NCBI RefSeq assembly: GCF_027625935.1
Contig: NZ_CP115300.1
Location: forward strand, 2,852,001-2,916,000
From: Streptomyces camelliae
Lineage (GTDB): Bacteria > Actinomycetota > Actinomycetes > Streptomycetales > Streptomycetaceae
DNA: 64,000 nucleotides
Direction: 5' to 3'
Made by a program: the position numbers and the translations under genes. Below, one piece after another: positions 31,659 through 39,563 of this stretch (its first letter is position 1; each line of letters opens with the position of its first letter). The notes beneath the pieces are model-generated. The model was not told where the DNA came from. It made no database searches and was given only the letters and a program-made list of their open reading frames with translations.

Positions 31659-33104
31659 ATGCCGATAGAACAGCGCGGAGTCGACACCATCCCGGACGCG
31701 GAGCGGACCAGTGGTCCGCGCGATCTCGTCTCGATCCTGCTCGGCTCCAATCTCTGCCTCGGAGTGATCATCTTCGGCTGGCTGCCGCCGTCCTTCGGGC
31801 TCGGCTGGTGGCCGTCGGTGAGCGCGATCGCGGCGGGCACGGTCGTCGGTACGGCCGTGACGGCCCCGCTGGCCCTGATCTCCCTGCGCACCGCGACCAA
31901 CCTGTCCACCTCCTCCGGCGCCCAGTTCGGCGTCCGGGGCCGGCTGGTCGGCTCGGTGGTCGGCCTGCTGCTGGCCCTCGGCTACACCGCGCTGACCGTG
32001 TGGATCGGCGGGGACGTGATGATCGGCGTGCTCGGCCGGATGTTCGGGCTGCCGGCGGACGGGGTGTCGTACGCCGCGGTCTACGCGGTGCTCGCGGCGG
32101 CGACCGTGGCGGGCGCGGTCTACGGCTACCGGGTGCTGCTGAGCATGTCCAAGGTGCTGTCCATCGGCATGACGGCCCTGCTGGCCCTCGGGATCTTCGC
32201 CTACGCCCCGCACTTCACCACCGGGGCGCTGCCGGGCGCGGGCGGGTATCTGCTGGGCTCGTTCTGGCCGACCTGGTTCCTGGCGGCCGTGGCGGCGGGC
32301 CTGTCCGGGCCCATCGCCTTCATCACGCTCCTCGGCGACTACACCCGCTACATCTCGCCGTCCCGCCACTCCAACCGCCGTGTGCTGCACGCCACCTGGC
32401 TGGGGCTGATCCTGGGTCTGCTGGTGCCGCAGCTGTTCGGCACCTTCACGGCGTACGCGGCGAAGGCGGCCACCGACTACGCGGGCCCCCTCGTCACGGC
32501 CTCCCCCACCTGGTACCTGATCCCGCTGCTGCTGTCCGCCTCCGCGGGCTCGGTCGGCAACGCGGGCCTGATGCTGTACTCGATGGGCCTGGACCTGGAC
32601 GCGATCCTGCCCAAGGCCTCACGGGCCAGGGCGACTTACACGGTGGCCGTCGTCGCCACCGCCTGTGTCTTCGCCGGCCACTACGCCTGGAACGCGCAGT
32701 CCGCGATGACGTCCTTCGTGCTGCTGCTCACCGCGATCGGCACCCCGTGGGCCGTCATCACCCTCATCGGCTTCGCCCGCTGCCGCGGGGTGTACGACGC
32801 CGACGCCCTGCAGGTCTTCAACCGCCGCTCGCGGGGCGGGATCTACTGGTACCGGGCGGGCTGGAACGTGCGCGCGACGGTGTCCTGGGCGCTGGGCGCC
32901 GGTGTGGGTCTGCTGGCGGTGTCCCTGCCGTCGTACCAGGGCCCGCTGCTGCGGCTGACCGGCGGGGTGGACTGCAGCTTCCTGCTGTCGGGGGCGGTCG
33001 GGGGGCTGGTGTATCTGGTGGTGACGGCGCGTACGGAACCGACGCGGGCCGCCACGGACATGGACGAGTCCGAGGCGGCCCTGAGCATGTCCACCGACCG
33101 CTAG
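31659..33104 (+). CDS. NCS1 family cytosine/purine/allantoin-type permease
   Basis: A 481-residue, 12-helix membrane protein of the nucleobase:cation symporter-1 family. Family features are the substrate-site stretch LGSNLCLGVIIFGWLPPSFGLGWW in helix 1, TSSGAQFGVRGR near helix 3, and LLGDYTRYISP after helix 6-7. The substrate is probably a nitrogen-rich base, hydantoin, allantoin or similar. It is divergent from ureAB and shares the palindrome, so uptake and hydrolysis are likely co-regulated. Its TAG stop shares the bases CTAG with the ilvE stop on the other strand. Confidence 0.88.
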   Translation: MPIEQRGVDTIPDAERTSGPRDLVSILLGSNLCLGVIIFGWLPPSFGLGWWPSVSAIAAGTVVGTAVTAPLALISLRTATNLSTSSGAQFGVRGRLVGSVVGLLLALGYTALTVWIGGDVMIGVLGRMFGLPADGVSYAAVYAVLAAATVAGAVYGYRVLLSMSKVLSIGMTALLALGIFAYAPHFTTGALPGAGGYLLGSFWPTWFLAAVAAGLSGPIAFITLLGDYTRYISPSRHSNRRVLHATWLGLILGLLVPQLFGTFTAYAAKAATDYAGPLVTASPTWYLIPLLLSASAGSVGNAGLMLYSMGLDLDAILPKASRARATYTVAVVATACVFAGHYAWNAQSAMTSFVLLLTAIGTPWAVITLIGFARCRGVYDADALQVFNRRSRGGIYWYRAGWNVRATVSWALGAGVGLLAVSLPSYQGPLLRLTGGVDCSFLLSGAVGGLVYLVVTARTEPTRAATDMDESEAALSMSTDR

Positions 33105-34189
33105 CCGATCTTGTGCATCCAGCCGTGCTTGTCCTCGGCCGTCCCCCGCTGAAGGTCGAGCAGAGCCTGACGCAGGCGAAGGGTCACCTCGCCCGGCTCC
33201 CCACCGCTCTGCTTCCACTCGGCGGAGGCACGCTTGACCGTACCGACCGGGGTGATCACGGCCGCGGTGCCGCAGGCGAAGACCTCGGTGAGGGTGCCGT
33301 TCTCGGAGTCGCGCTGCCACTGCTCGACCGAGACGCGGCCCTCCTCGGACTCGTAGCCGAGGTCGCGGGCGACGGCCAGCAGGGAGTCACGGGTGACACC
33401 CTCCAGGATGGAGCCGGTCAGGGCCGGGGTGATGATCTTGTCGCCGTACACGAAGTACAGGTTCATGCCGCCGAGTTCCTCGACCCACTGGTGCTCGACC
33501 GCGTCGAGGTAGCAGACCTGGTCGCAGCCCTTCGCGGCGGCCTCGGCCTGGGCGAGGAGGGACGCGGCGTAGTTGCCGCCGGTCTTGGCGTCGCCCATGC
33601 CGCCGGGGACCGCGCGGACGCGGTCCTCGGAGACCCAGATCGAGACCGGCTTCACGCCGCCCGGGAAGTACGCGCCGGCCGGCGAGGCGATGACGATGAA
33701 GAGGTACTCGTTGGCCGGCTTGACGCCCAGGCCGACCTCGGTGGCGATCATGAACGGGCGCAGGTAGAGGGACTCCTCGCCGCCGTGCGCGGGCACCCAG
33801 TCGATGTCCTGCCGGACCAGCGCGTCACAGGCCTCGATGAACGTCTCGACCGGCAGCTCGGGCATGGCGAGCCGCTTGGCGGAACGCTGGAAGCGCTTGG
33901 CGTTCTGGTCCGGGCGGAACATGGCGACCGTGCCGTCGGGCTGGCGGTAGGCCTTCAGGCCCTCGAAGATCTCCTGGGCGTAGTGCAGGACGTTGGTCGC
34001 CGGGTCGAGCGGGATCGGCGCGTACGGAACGAGCTGCCCGTCGTGCCAGCCACGGCCCTCCGTCCACTTGATCGTCACCATGTGGTCGGTGAAGTGGCGG
34101 CCGAACCCCGGGCTGGCCAGGATGGCCTCGCGCTCGGCGGCGGCGAGGGGGCTGGCGGAGGGCTTGAGCTCGATCGTGGGCGTCGTCAT
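33101..34189 (-). CDS. ilvE: Branched-chain amino acid aminotransferase
   Basis: A 362-residue fold-type IV PLP enzyme carrying out the last step of Leu/Ile/Val synthesis and the first step of their breakdown. Signatures are YAPIPLDPATNVLHYAQEIFEGLKAYR, the PLP lysine in GDAKTGGNYAAS (about residue 201), LDAVEHQWVEELGGMN and GTLTEVFACGTAAVITPV. Length matches the family. It lies downstream of leuB with 247 bp between and is probably an independent unit. Confidence 0.95.
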   Translation of the reverse strand: MTTPTIELKPSASPLAAAEREAILASPGFGRHFTDHMVTIKWTEGRGWHDGQLVPYAPIPLDPATNVLHYAQEIFEGLKAYRQPDGTVAMFRPDQNAKRFQRSAKRLAMPELPVETFIEACDALVRQDIDWVPAHGGEESLYLRPFMIATEVGLGVKPANEYLFIVIASPAGAYFPGGVKPVSIWVSEDRVRAVPGGMGDAKTGGNYAASLLAQAEAAAKGCDQVCYLDAVEHQWVEELGGMNLYFVYGDKIITPALTGSILEGVTRDSLLAVARDLGYESEEGRVSVEQWQRDSENGTLTEVFACGTAAVITPVGTVKRASAEWKQSGGEPGEVTLRLRQALLDLQRGTAEDKHGWMHKIG

Positions 34190-34386
34190 GAGTGGGTGTC
34201 CTTCACCGGTTGTAGTGACCGGGCCGCGCTCACGTCCGTACCGGCTTCTCAGTCGGTGCTAGGACGTCCGAGCTTTCCCTCATACCGCGGCTCCGCGTTC
34301 GATTATCGCGCGGGGGCTGCGGCGGACGGAATCGGGGTGAAAGCGGCCCAGTGGTTGATGGTGGCACCCGGCGGGGACATGCGGAA

Positions 34387-34415
34387 GCCGCCGGGTGGTC
34401 GTCCGACCCGGCGGC
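34387..34415 (-). terminator. Terminator downstream of leuB
   Basis: GCCGCCGGGT (34387-34396) pairs perfectly with ACCCGGCGGC (34406-34415) across a 9-nt loop, 22 bases beyond the leuB stop. Confidence 0.75.
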
Positions 34416-34436
34416 CTCTCGTGGTGGAGCGCCGGG

Positions 34437-35480
34437 TCAGCCGGCTACTCGCGCGGCGAGCGCGTCGCCGATCTGGGACGTCGAGCGGGCGGGCTTGCCC
34501 GCGCGCTCGGTGAGGTCCGCGGTGACGGCGGCGTCGATGCGGTCGGCCTCGGCGTCGTATCCGAGGTGGCGCAGCAGCAGGGCGACGGACAGGACCGTGG
34601 CGGTGGGGTCGGCCTTGCCCTGACCGGCGATGTCGGGCGCGGAACCGTGGACCGGCTCGAACATCGAGGGGAACTCGCGGGACGGGTTGATGTTCCCGCT
34701 CGCGGCCACGCCGATGCCGCCGGAGACGGCCGCGGCGAGGTCGGTGATGATGTCGCCGAAGAGGTTGTCGGTGACGATGACGTCGAACCGGGCCGGGTCG
34801 GTGACCAGGTAGATCGTGGCCGCGTCGACGTGGATGTAGTCGGTGGTGACCTCGGGGAACTCCGCCGCCACCTTGTTGAAGATGTTCGTCCAGAGGTGAC
34901 CGGCGAAGGTCAGCACGTTGTTCTTGTGGACCAGCGTGAGCTTCTTGCGCGGGCGGGCCTGGGCGCGGGCGAAGGCGTCGCGGACGACGCGCTCGACACC
35001 GAAGGCGGTGTTGACGGAGACCTCGGTGGCGACCTCGTGCTCGGTGCCCTTGCGGATGGTGCCGCCGTTGCCGGTGTACGGGCCCTCGGTGCCCTCGCGG
35101 ACGACGACGAAGTCGATCTCCGGCTGGCCGGCGAGCGGGGTCGCCACGCCGGGGAGCAGCTTGCTCGGCCGCAGGTTGACGTGGTGGTCGAAGGCGAAGC
35201 GGAGCTTGAGCAGGAAGCCGCGCTCCAGGACGCCGGACGGGACGCTCGGGTCGCCGATGGCGCCGAGCAGGATCGCGTCGTGCTGCTTGAGGGCGGCGAG
35301 GTCGGCGTCGGTGAGGGTCTCACCTGTGGCGTGGTACCGCTTGGCGCCGAAGTCGTACTCCTTCGTCTCCAGCTTCACATCCTGCGGGAGCACGGCGGAG
35401 AGGACCTTCAGACCCTCGGACACGACCTCCTGGCCGATTCCGTCACCGGGGATCACTGCGAGATTGATGCTGCGAGACAT
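34437..35480 (-). CDS. leuB: 3-isopropylmalate dehydrogenase
   Basis: A 347-residue NAD-dependent decarboxylating dehydrogenase of the isocitrate/isopropylmalate family, third enzyme of leucine synthesis. Visible motifs are [16 protein letters not shown], the substrate Arg/Lys region [25 protein letters not shown] with the catalytic Lys region, and the metal/NAD signature [28 protein letters not shown]. It is the short actinobacterial form. The 43-residue gene upstream ends 80 bases before leuB, with a terminator between. Confidence 0.95.
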   Translation of the reverse strand: MSRSINLAVIPGDGIGQEVVSEGLKVLSAVLPQDVKLETKEYDFGAKRYHATGETLTDADLAALKQHDAILLGAIGDPSVPSGVLERGFLLKLRFAFDHHVNLRPSKLLPGVATPLAGQPEIDFVVVREGTEGPYTGNGGTIRKGTEHEVATEVSVNTAFGVERVVRDAFARAQARPRKKLTLVHKNNVLTFAGHLWTNIFNKVAAEFPEVTTDYIHVDAATIYLVTDPARFDVIVTDNLFGDIITDLAAAVSGGIGVAASGNINPSREFPSMFEPVHGSAPDIAGQGKADPTATVLSVALLLRHLGYDAEADRIDAAVTADLTERAGKPARSTSQIGDALAARVAG

Positions 35481-35516
35481 GCGGGCACCCTACTCCTCGT
35501 CCCAGGTGATGACATG

Positions 35517-35539
35517 CGGTGTCCGCGATGCGGACACCG
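35517..35539 (-). terminator. Terminator of the 43-residue gene
   Basis: CGGTGTCCGC (35517-35526) and GCGGACACCG (35530-35539) form a perfect 10-bp stem with a GAT loop, 21 bases after the stop of the small gene and just upstream of leuB. Confidence 0.75.
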
Positions 35540-35560
35540 TGTCGGCGTTCCCAGCGGGCC

Positions 35561-35692
35561 TCAGTGGCCGGTCTCGCCGCCGTTGTCGCGGCGGTCGAGG
35601 GCGCGCTGGAGGGCGGCGGCGGCGTTCTTGCGGTCGGCCTCGTTCGTACGGGACACGTGGCGGACGCGGCGGCGGACGGTCGTCTCGGCCAT
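35561..35692 (-). CDS. 43-residue basic small protein
   Basis: A short gene with an excellent ribosome site (AAGGAG nine bases before ATG 35692) and its own terminator. The product starts MAETTVRRRVRHVSRTNEAD, contains a short amphipathic helix (KNAAAALQRALDRR) and ends DNGGETGH. It is strongly basic in the first half and looks like a nucleic-acid or ribosome-associated peptide, but I do not recognise a named family. The codon use is ordinary for this genome. It is not part of the leuB transcript if the intervening terminator works. Confidence 0.75.
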   Translation of the reverse strand: MAETTVRRRVRHVSRTNEADRKNAAAALQRALDRRDNGGETGH

Positions 35693-35916
35693 GGGAATCG
35701 ACTCCTTCGGTAACCATGGAGCACGCAAAGGGGGTTACGAGACGCCGGAAGGGGCGGGGAGCCGAAGGGCCGCAGGGGTTACCTGCACGATGCCCGGCTC
35801 ACGACCGCCATTCGCTGGATCGAGCGATGCGTTCGGCTTCTACAAAGCTAAGGGAGCGACCCGCTTCTGTCTGCACAATTACTCGGACTTCCTACTATCT
35901 GAGACGGCGAACCGTG

Positions 35917-36825
35917 TCACACCGCCCTGAGCTGGGCTTTCGTGCGTTCGGGGGACGGCAGGGAGAGGGAACGCAGGGCGCGGATCAGGGCTCGTACGGC
36001 GTCGGTGGCGGCCAGTTCCGGGGTGGTGACGTACCCGACGGAGCGGTACGGCCGTCCCGGCCCGAGGTCGGTGATGCCGACGGCGGAGGGCGCACCGGTG
36101 AGGGACAGCGCCGGCATGATCGCCATCCCCAGCCCGCTACCCACCATCGACAGCACGGCCCCGTCGTCCTCGGCGCTGACGGTCGCGGCCGGGATCCAGT
36201 CCTGGGCGGCCCACCAGCCACGCGTGTAGGAGCCGCAGTTCTCGGCCCAGTCGACGAGCGGCAGGGCGCGCGGGTCGGGGTGGCCCGCCGGATGCACCAG
36301 GGAGTACGGCTCCTGGAGCAGCTCCCCGCCGACCAGTCCGGCCGGCGGCGGTCCGCTCAGGGTGGCGATGCCGAGGTCGGCCCGCCCGGCGGCGACCTCG
36401 CCCGCGGTGCCGGCGCCCAGTTCGCGTACGACGGTGACACTCACCTCGATGCCGGGGTGCCGCTCGGCGAGCCGCGCCAGGGCGGCCGGCAGCAGATGCA
36501 GGGCCGCGCTGCGGAAGGCGGCGATGCGCAGGGTCCCGTCGATCTCGCCGGTGCCGGCGCCGCGGGCATCGGCGGCCAGGGCCTGGAGCATGCGCAGCAC
36601 CCGGCGCGCATGGGCGGCGGCCCGTTCCCCGGCGGCCGTGGGCCGGGCCCCGAACCGGCCGCGCTCGAACAGCACGACCCCCAGCTTCCGCTCGATCCCG
36701 CGCACGGCGTGCGAGACGGCGGACTGGGTGGTCCCCAGCCGGGCGGCCGCGGTGGAGAACCCGCCCTCGTCGGCCACGGCGACCAGGATCCTCAGCTCCT
36801 GCGGGGCAAGGTCGACTGCTGTCAC
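35917..36825 (-). CDS. LysR family transcriptional regulator
   Basis: A 302-residue LysR protein: N-terminal helix-turn-helix LRILVAVADEGGFSTAAARLGTTQSAVSHAVRGIERKLGVVLFERGR (residues about 11-58), then a periplasmic-binding-like effector domain. It starts at GTG 36825 and is divergent from an MDR oxidoreductase with 104 bp between, which contains a good LysR-type site. The oxidoreductase is therefore its likely target. Confidence 0.92.
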   Translation of the reverse strand: MTAVDLAPQELRILVAVADEGGFSTAAARLGTTQSAVSHAVRGIERKLGVVLFERGRFGARPTAAGERAAAHARRVLRMLQALAADARGAGTGEIDGTLRIAAFRSAALHLLPAALARLAERHPGIEVSVTVVRELGAGTAGEVAAGRADLGIATLSGPPPAGLVGGELLQEPYSLVHPAGHPDPRALPLVDWAENCGSYTRGWWAAQDWIPAATVSAEDDGAVLSMVGSGLGMAIMPALSLTGAPSAVGITDLGPGRPYRSVGYVTTPELAATDAVRALIRALRSLSLPSPERTKAQLRAV

Positions 36826-36847
36826 TTAGGGGCTCCCACCTGCGCGT

Positions 36848-36881
36848 ATGAGACCGGTTCATGGATCGGCGCGTTCCATGA
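36848..36881. promoter_or_regulatory. LysR-type operator candidate
   Basis: TCATGG (36859-36864) and CCATGA (36876-36881) are a perfect 6-bp inverted repeat with an 11-bp spacer, the classical LysR geometry. An overlapping imperfect palindrome ATGAGACCGGTTCAT covers 36848-36862. Both lie between the divergent LysR and oxidoreductase genes. Confidence 0.6.
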
Positions 36882-36929
36882 GCCCAACCCTCTGCACCCG
36901 CCCGGCATTCCTGCCTACGGTCCCGTCCC

Positions 36930-37925
36930 ATGACCGAGACCGCGCTCACCGTGCAGCAGACCGCCCGCCCCACCGGCTTCCCCACCGCGGACCACTTCCG
37001 CTTCGCCGAGTCCCCGGTGCCCGAACCGGCACCCGGCACCGCCCTGGTGGAGAACGTGCTGTGGTCCGTGGACCCGTACCACCGCGAAATGATGGACGGG
37101 GACTTCGCGTTGAACGCCCCGCTGGAGGGCCGGACCCTGGGGCGGGTCATCGCCTCCCGCAGCCCGGAGCTGCCCGAGGGTGAGATCGTCTTCCACCGCC
37201 AGGGCTGGCGCACACACGCCGTGGTCCGCCCCGAGGAGGTACGGCGCCTGCCCCACCACCCCGGCGTGCCGCTGACGGCGTATCTGAGCGTGCTGGGCGG
37301 CACGGGTCTGACGGCGTACGTCGCCCTGACCCGGATCGCCCGGCTGCGCGCGGGCGAGGACGTGTTCGTGTCCGGCGCGGCGGGCGGGGTCGGCACGGCG
37401 GCCGGCCGCTTCGCCCGGCTGCTCGGCGCGGGCCGGGTGATCGGCAGCGCGGGCACTCCGGAGAAGGTGAAGTACCTGACGGAGCAGGTGGGTTACGACG
37501 CGGCCTTCGACTACCGCACGGGTGCGGTGGCCGGCCTGCTGGCCGAGGCGGCGCCGTCCGGCATCGACGTCTTCGTGGACAACGTCGGCGGCGACCATCT
37601 GGGCGCGGCGATCGGCGCGCTGCGCGAGCGGGGCCGGGTGGTGCGGGTCGGCACGATCAGCCAGTACAACACCCCGGACGCCCCGCCGGTCCTCTTCAAC
37701 CACGCGGACGTCGTGGAGAAGCGCCTGCGCATCGAGGGCTTCCTGGTGAGCGACCACCGGGACACCCAGGACGAGCTGTACGACTTCGCCGTACCGCATC
37801 TGCGCAGCGGGGCACTGGCGGCGGACGAGACGGTGGTGGACGGCTTCGGGCGGATCGTGGAGGCGTTCCTGCTGATGCTGCGCGGCGGCAACACGGGAAA
37901 GATCCTGGTCCGGGCGACCTCCTGA
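36930..37925 (+). CDS. NADP-dependent MDR oxidoreductase (alkenal/curcumin reductase type)
   Basis: A 331-residue zinc-independent medium-chain reductase. The Rossmann motif is VFVSGAAGGVGTAAGRFARLLGAGRVIGSAG (about residues 147-177), and a family marker is the VDPYHREMMDG loop followed later by FDYRTG and VDNVGGDHLG. Relatives reduce the C=C bond of enones and 2-alkenals (leukotriene B4 dehydrogenase / CurA / YncB group). There are no zinc ligands. Regulation by the divergent LysR protein is likely. Confidence 0.9.
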   Translation: MTETALTVQQTARPTGFPTADHFRFAESPVPEPAPGTALVENVLWSVDPYHREMMDGDFALNAPLEGRTLGRVIASRSPELPEGEIVFHRQGWRTHAVVRPEEVRRLPHHPGVPLTAYLSVLGGTGLTAYVALTRIARLRAGEDVFVSGAAGGVGTAAGRFARLLGAGRVIGSAGTPEKVKYLTEQVGYDAAFDYRTGAVAGLLAEAAPSGIDVFVDNVGGDHLGAAIGALRERGRVVRVGTISQYNTPDAPPVLFNHADVVEKRLRIEGFLVSDHRDTQDELYDFAVPHLRSGALAADETVVDGFGRIVEAFLLMLRGGNTGKILVRATS

Positions 37926-37934
37926 CGACCATTC

Positions 37935-37964
37935 TAACCACTAAAAGCCACTTGACTGGTTAGG
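37935..37964 (+). promoter_or_regulatory. Inverted repeat over a -35-like box
   Basis: CTAACCA (37935-37941) and TGGTTAG (37958-37964) are perfect inverted arms 16 bp apart, immediately upstream of the hydrolase gene. TTGACT (37953-37958) lies inside and resembles a -35 element. No dedicated regulator gene is adjacent. Confidence 0.4.
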
Positions 37965-37987
37965 CAGGGAGGTGCTGCACTGCTCCC

Positions 37988-38869
37988 ATGCTGATGACGC
38001 ACCAGGTCCACCACCGCACCGTGACCGTCCGCGGCCTCGACGTGTCCTACCGGGAGGCCGGACCGTCCGACGCCCCGGTGCTGCTGCTCCTGCACGGCTT
38101 CCCGAGCAGCTCGCACATGTTCCGCGAGCTGATCCCGCTGCTCGCGGACCGGTACCGGGTGATCGCACCGGACCACATCGGCTTCGGCCGCTCGGCGGCC
38201 CCGGGCGTCACGGAGTTCCCGTACACCTTCGCCGAACTCGCCGCCGTCACCGGCGAGTTCACCGAGCTGCTGGGCCTGGCGCGGTACGCCCTCTACGTCC
38301 AGGACTACGGCGCCCCGATCGGGCTGCGACTCGCCCTCGCGCACCCCGAGCGGGTGACCGCGATCGTCACGCAGAACGGCAACGCCTACGAGGAAGGGCT
38401 CGGCGCCGAGGCCTGGGCGCCCGTGCTGGCGCTGATCGAGAAGCGCACGCCTGAAACCGAGGCACCGGTGCGGGAGATCTACACCCTCGACGGCGTCAAG
38501 TGGCAGTACCTGCACGGGGTTTCGGACCCGACGCTGGTCAGCCCGGACGCCTACGAGCACGACGCCGCCGGCCTGGCCCGCCCCGGCCAGTCGGAGATCC
38601 AGCTGGCCCTGATCTCCGACTACGGCTCCAACTTCGCCCTCTACCCCGCCTTCCACGCCTACTTCCGCGAGAGCGGGGTCCCGCTGCTCGCGGTGTGGGG
38701 CGCCCACGACGAGATCTTCGTGCCGAAGGGCGCGCTGGCCTTCCGGCGGGATCTGCCGGAGGCCGAGATCCACCTGCTGCCGACGGGCCACTTCGCCCTG
38801 GAAACCCACGTGGACCAGATCGCCGCGCTCATGCGGGACTTTCTCGGCCGCCGGGTGGCGACCACCTGA
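37988..38869 (+). CDS. Alpha/beta hydrolase, Asp-nucleophile (epoxide hydrolase/dehalogenase-like)
   Basis: A 293-residue alpha/beta hydrolase. The oxyanion motif LLLLHGFPSSSHMFRELI is followed by IAPDHIGFGRS. The nucleophile elbow reads VQDYGAPIG, with Asp rather than Ser, which is typical of epoxide hydrolases, haloalkane dehalogenases and fluoroacetate dehalogenases. The acid is probably in WGAHDEIFVPKGA and the base is His in LPTGHFALETH. A helical cap lies between. ATG 37988 or 37994 may be the start; GGGAGG is about 16 bases upstream. Substrate is unknown. Confidence 0.88.
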   Translation: MLMTHQVHHRTVTVRGLDVSYREAGPSDAPVLLLLHGFPSSSHMFRELIPLLADRYRVIAPDHIGFGRSAAPGVTEFPYTFAELAAVTGEFTELLGLARYALYVQDYGAPIGLRLALAHPERVTAIVTQNGNAYEEGLGAEAWAPVLALIEKRTPETEAPVREIYTLDGVKWQYLHGVSDPTLVSPDAYEHDAAGLARPGQSEIQLALISDYGSNFALYPAFHAYFRESGVPLLAVWGAHDEIFVPKGALAFRRDLPEAEIHLLPTGHFALETHVDQIAALMRDFLGRRVATT

Positions 38870-39085
38870 TCAGCAGGGTTTGCGGTTGCAGGCCGGGAGA
38901 CCCTGTAGCAACGTTGTCAGAGAACGGATGGGGCTGCCGGTGCTGCTGTGACAGCGGCAGTGACGTACCGGCCGACGCACGGCCGACCCCGCCGCAAATC
39001 TCTCACCAGCCGGGCGCCGCACTCAGGCGCGGCGCGCGCACGCGGTCCCATCGGACACCCGCACGCTATCCAGGCAGGTGGTGAC

Positions 39086-39496
39086 ATGCCCACGAACACA
39101 TCGCGCGTCTCCCGCAGGTCCCGCACTCTCGCGGTCCTCGCCGTGGCCACCCTCGGCGGCGGCCTGCTGGTCTCGGGACCGGCCCACTCGGCACCGAGCA
39201 CGGGAACGGTGACCTACTCCGGGACGGTGGACTGCGGGACCAGGTTCCCGAACACCGTCCCCACCGAGGTGACACTGAGTGCCGGGAACGGACCCGTCGC
39301 GGACTCCGTGGACAACAACGGCCAGGCGAGCGGAAGTTACGGCCCTGTCGACCTCACCGCGCCGGTGGGCAAGAAGTTCACCCTCCGGGTCACCGTGAAC
39401 TGCGAGTCCCCGGGCGGGAACACCAGCACGTTCCACCCCAACAAGGCACAGAGCGGCCGGCACGACGGTGACGACGTCACTCTGAACTTCTCCTGA
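39086..39496 (+). CDS. Small secreted protein with one disulfide
   Basis: A 136-residue protein starting at ATG 39086 with AGGTGG seven bases upstream. A Sec-type signal (RRSRTLAVLAVATLGGGLLVSGPAHSA) is cleaved near residue 36. The mature 100-residue part is beta-rich, Thr/Val/Gly-rich, with two cysteines (DCGTRF and VNCESPG) that could form a disulfide, and a final HDGDDVTLNFS. I do not recognise a family. It ends at a strong shared terminator. Confidence 0.8.
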   Translation: MPTNTSRVSRRSRTLAVLAVATLGGGLLVSGPAHSAPSTGTVTYSGTVDCGTRFPNTVPTEVTLSAGNGPVADSVDNNGQASGSYGPVDLTAPVGKKFTLRVTVNCESPGGNTSTFHPNKAQSGRHDGDDVTLNFS

Positions 39497-39502
39497 ATGG
39501 GA

Positions 39503-39545
39503 ACGGGCCGGCAAGCCTGCTCAGAAGTCAGGCTTGCCGGCCCGT
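39503..39545. terminator. Bidirectional terminator
   Basis: A perfect 17-bp stem (39503-39519 with 39529-39545) and 9-nt loop lie between the convergent secreted-protein gene and the P5C dehydrogenase gene. Confidence 0.85.
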
Positions 39546-39563
39546 GTTCACGGGGGCGGAAGG

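Noticed and set aside
31808..34513. Long plus-strand frame across the NCS1 permease and ilvE
   Set aside because: It is out of frame with the permease and antisense to ilvE, whose motifs are unambiguous.
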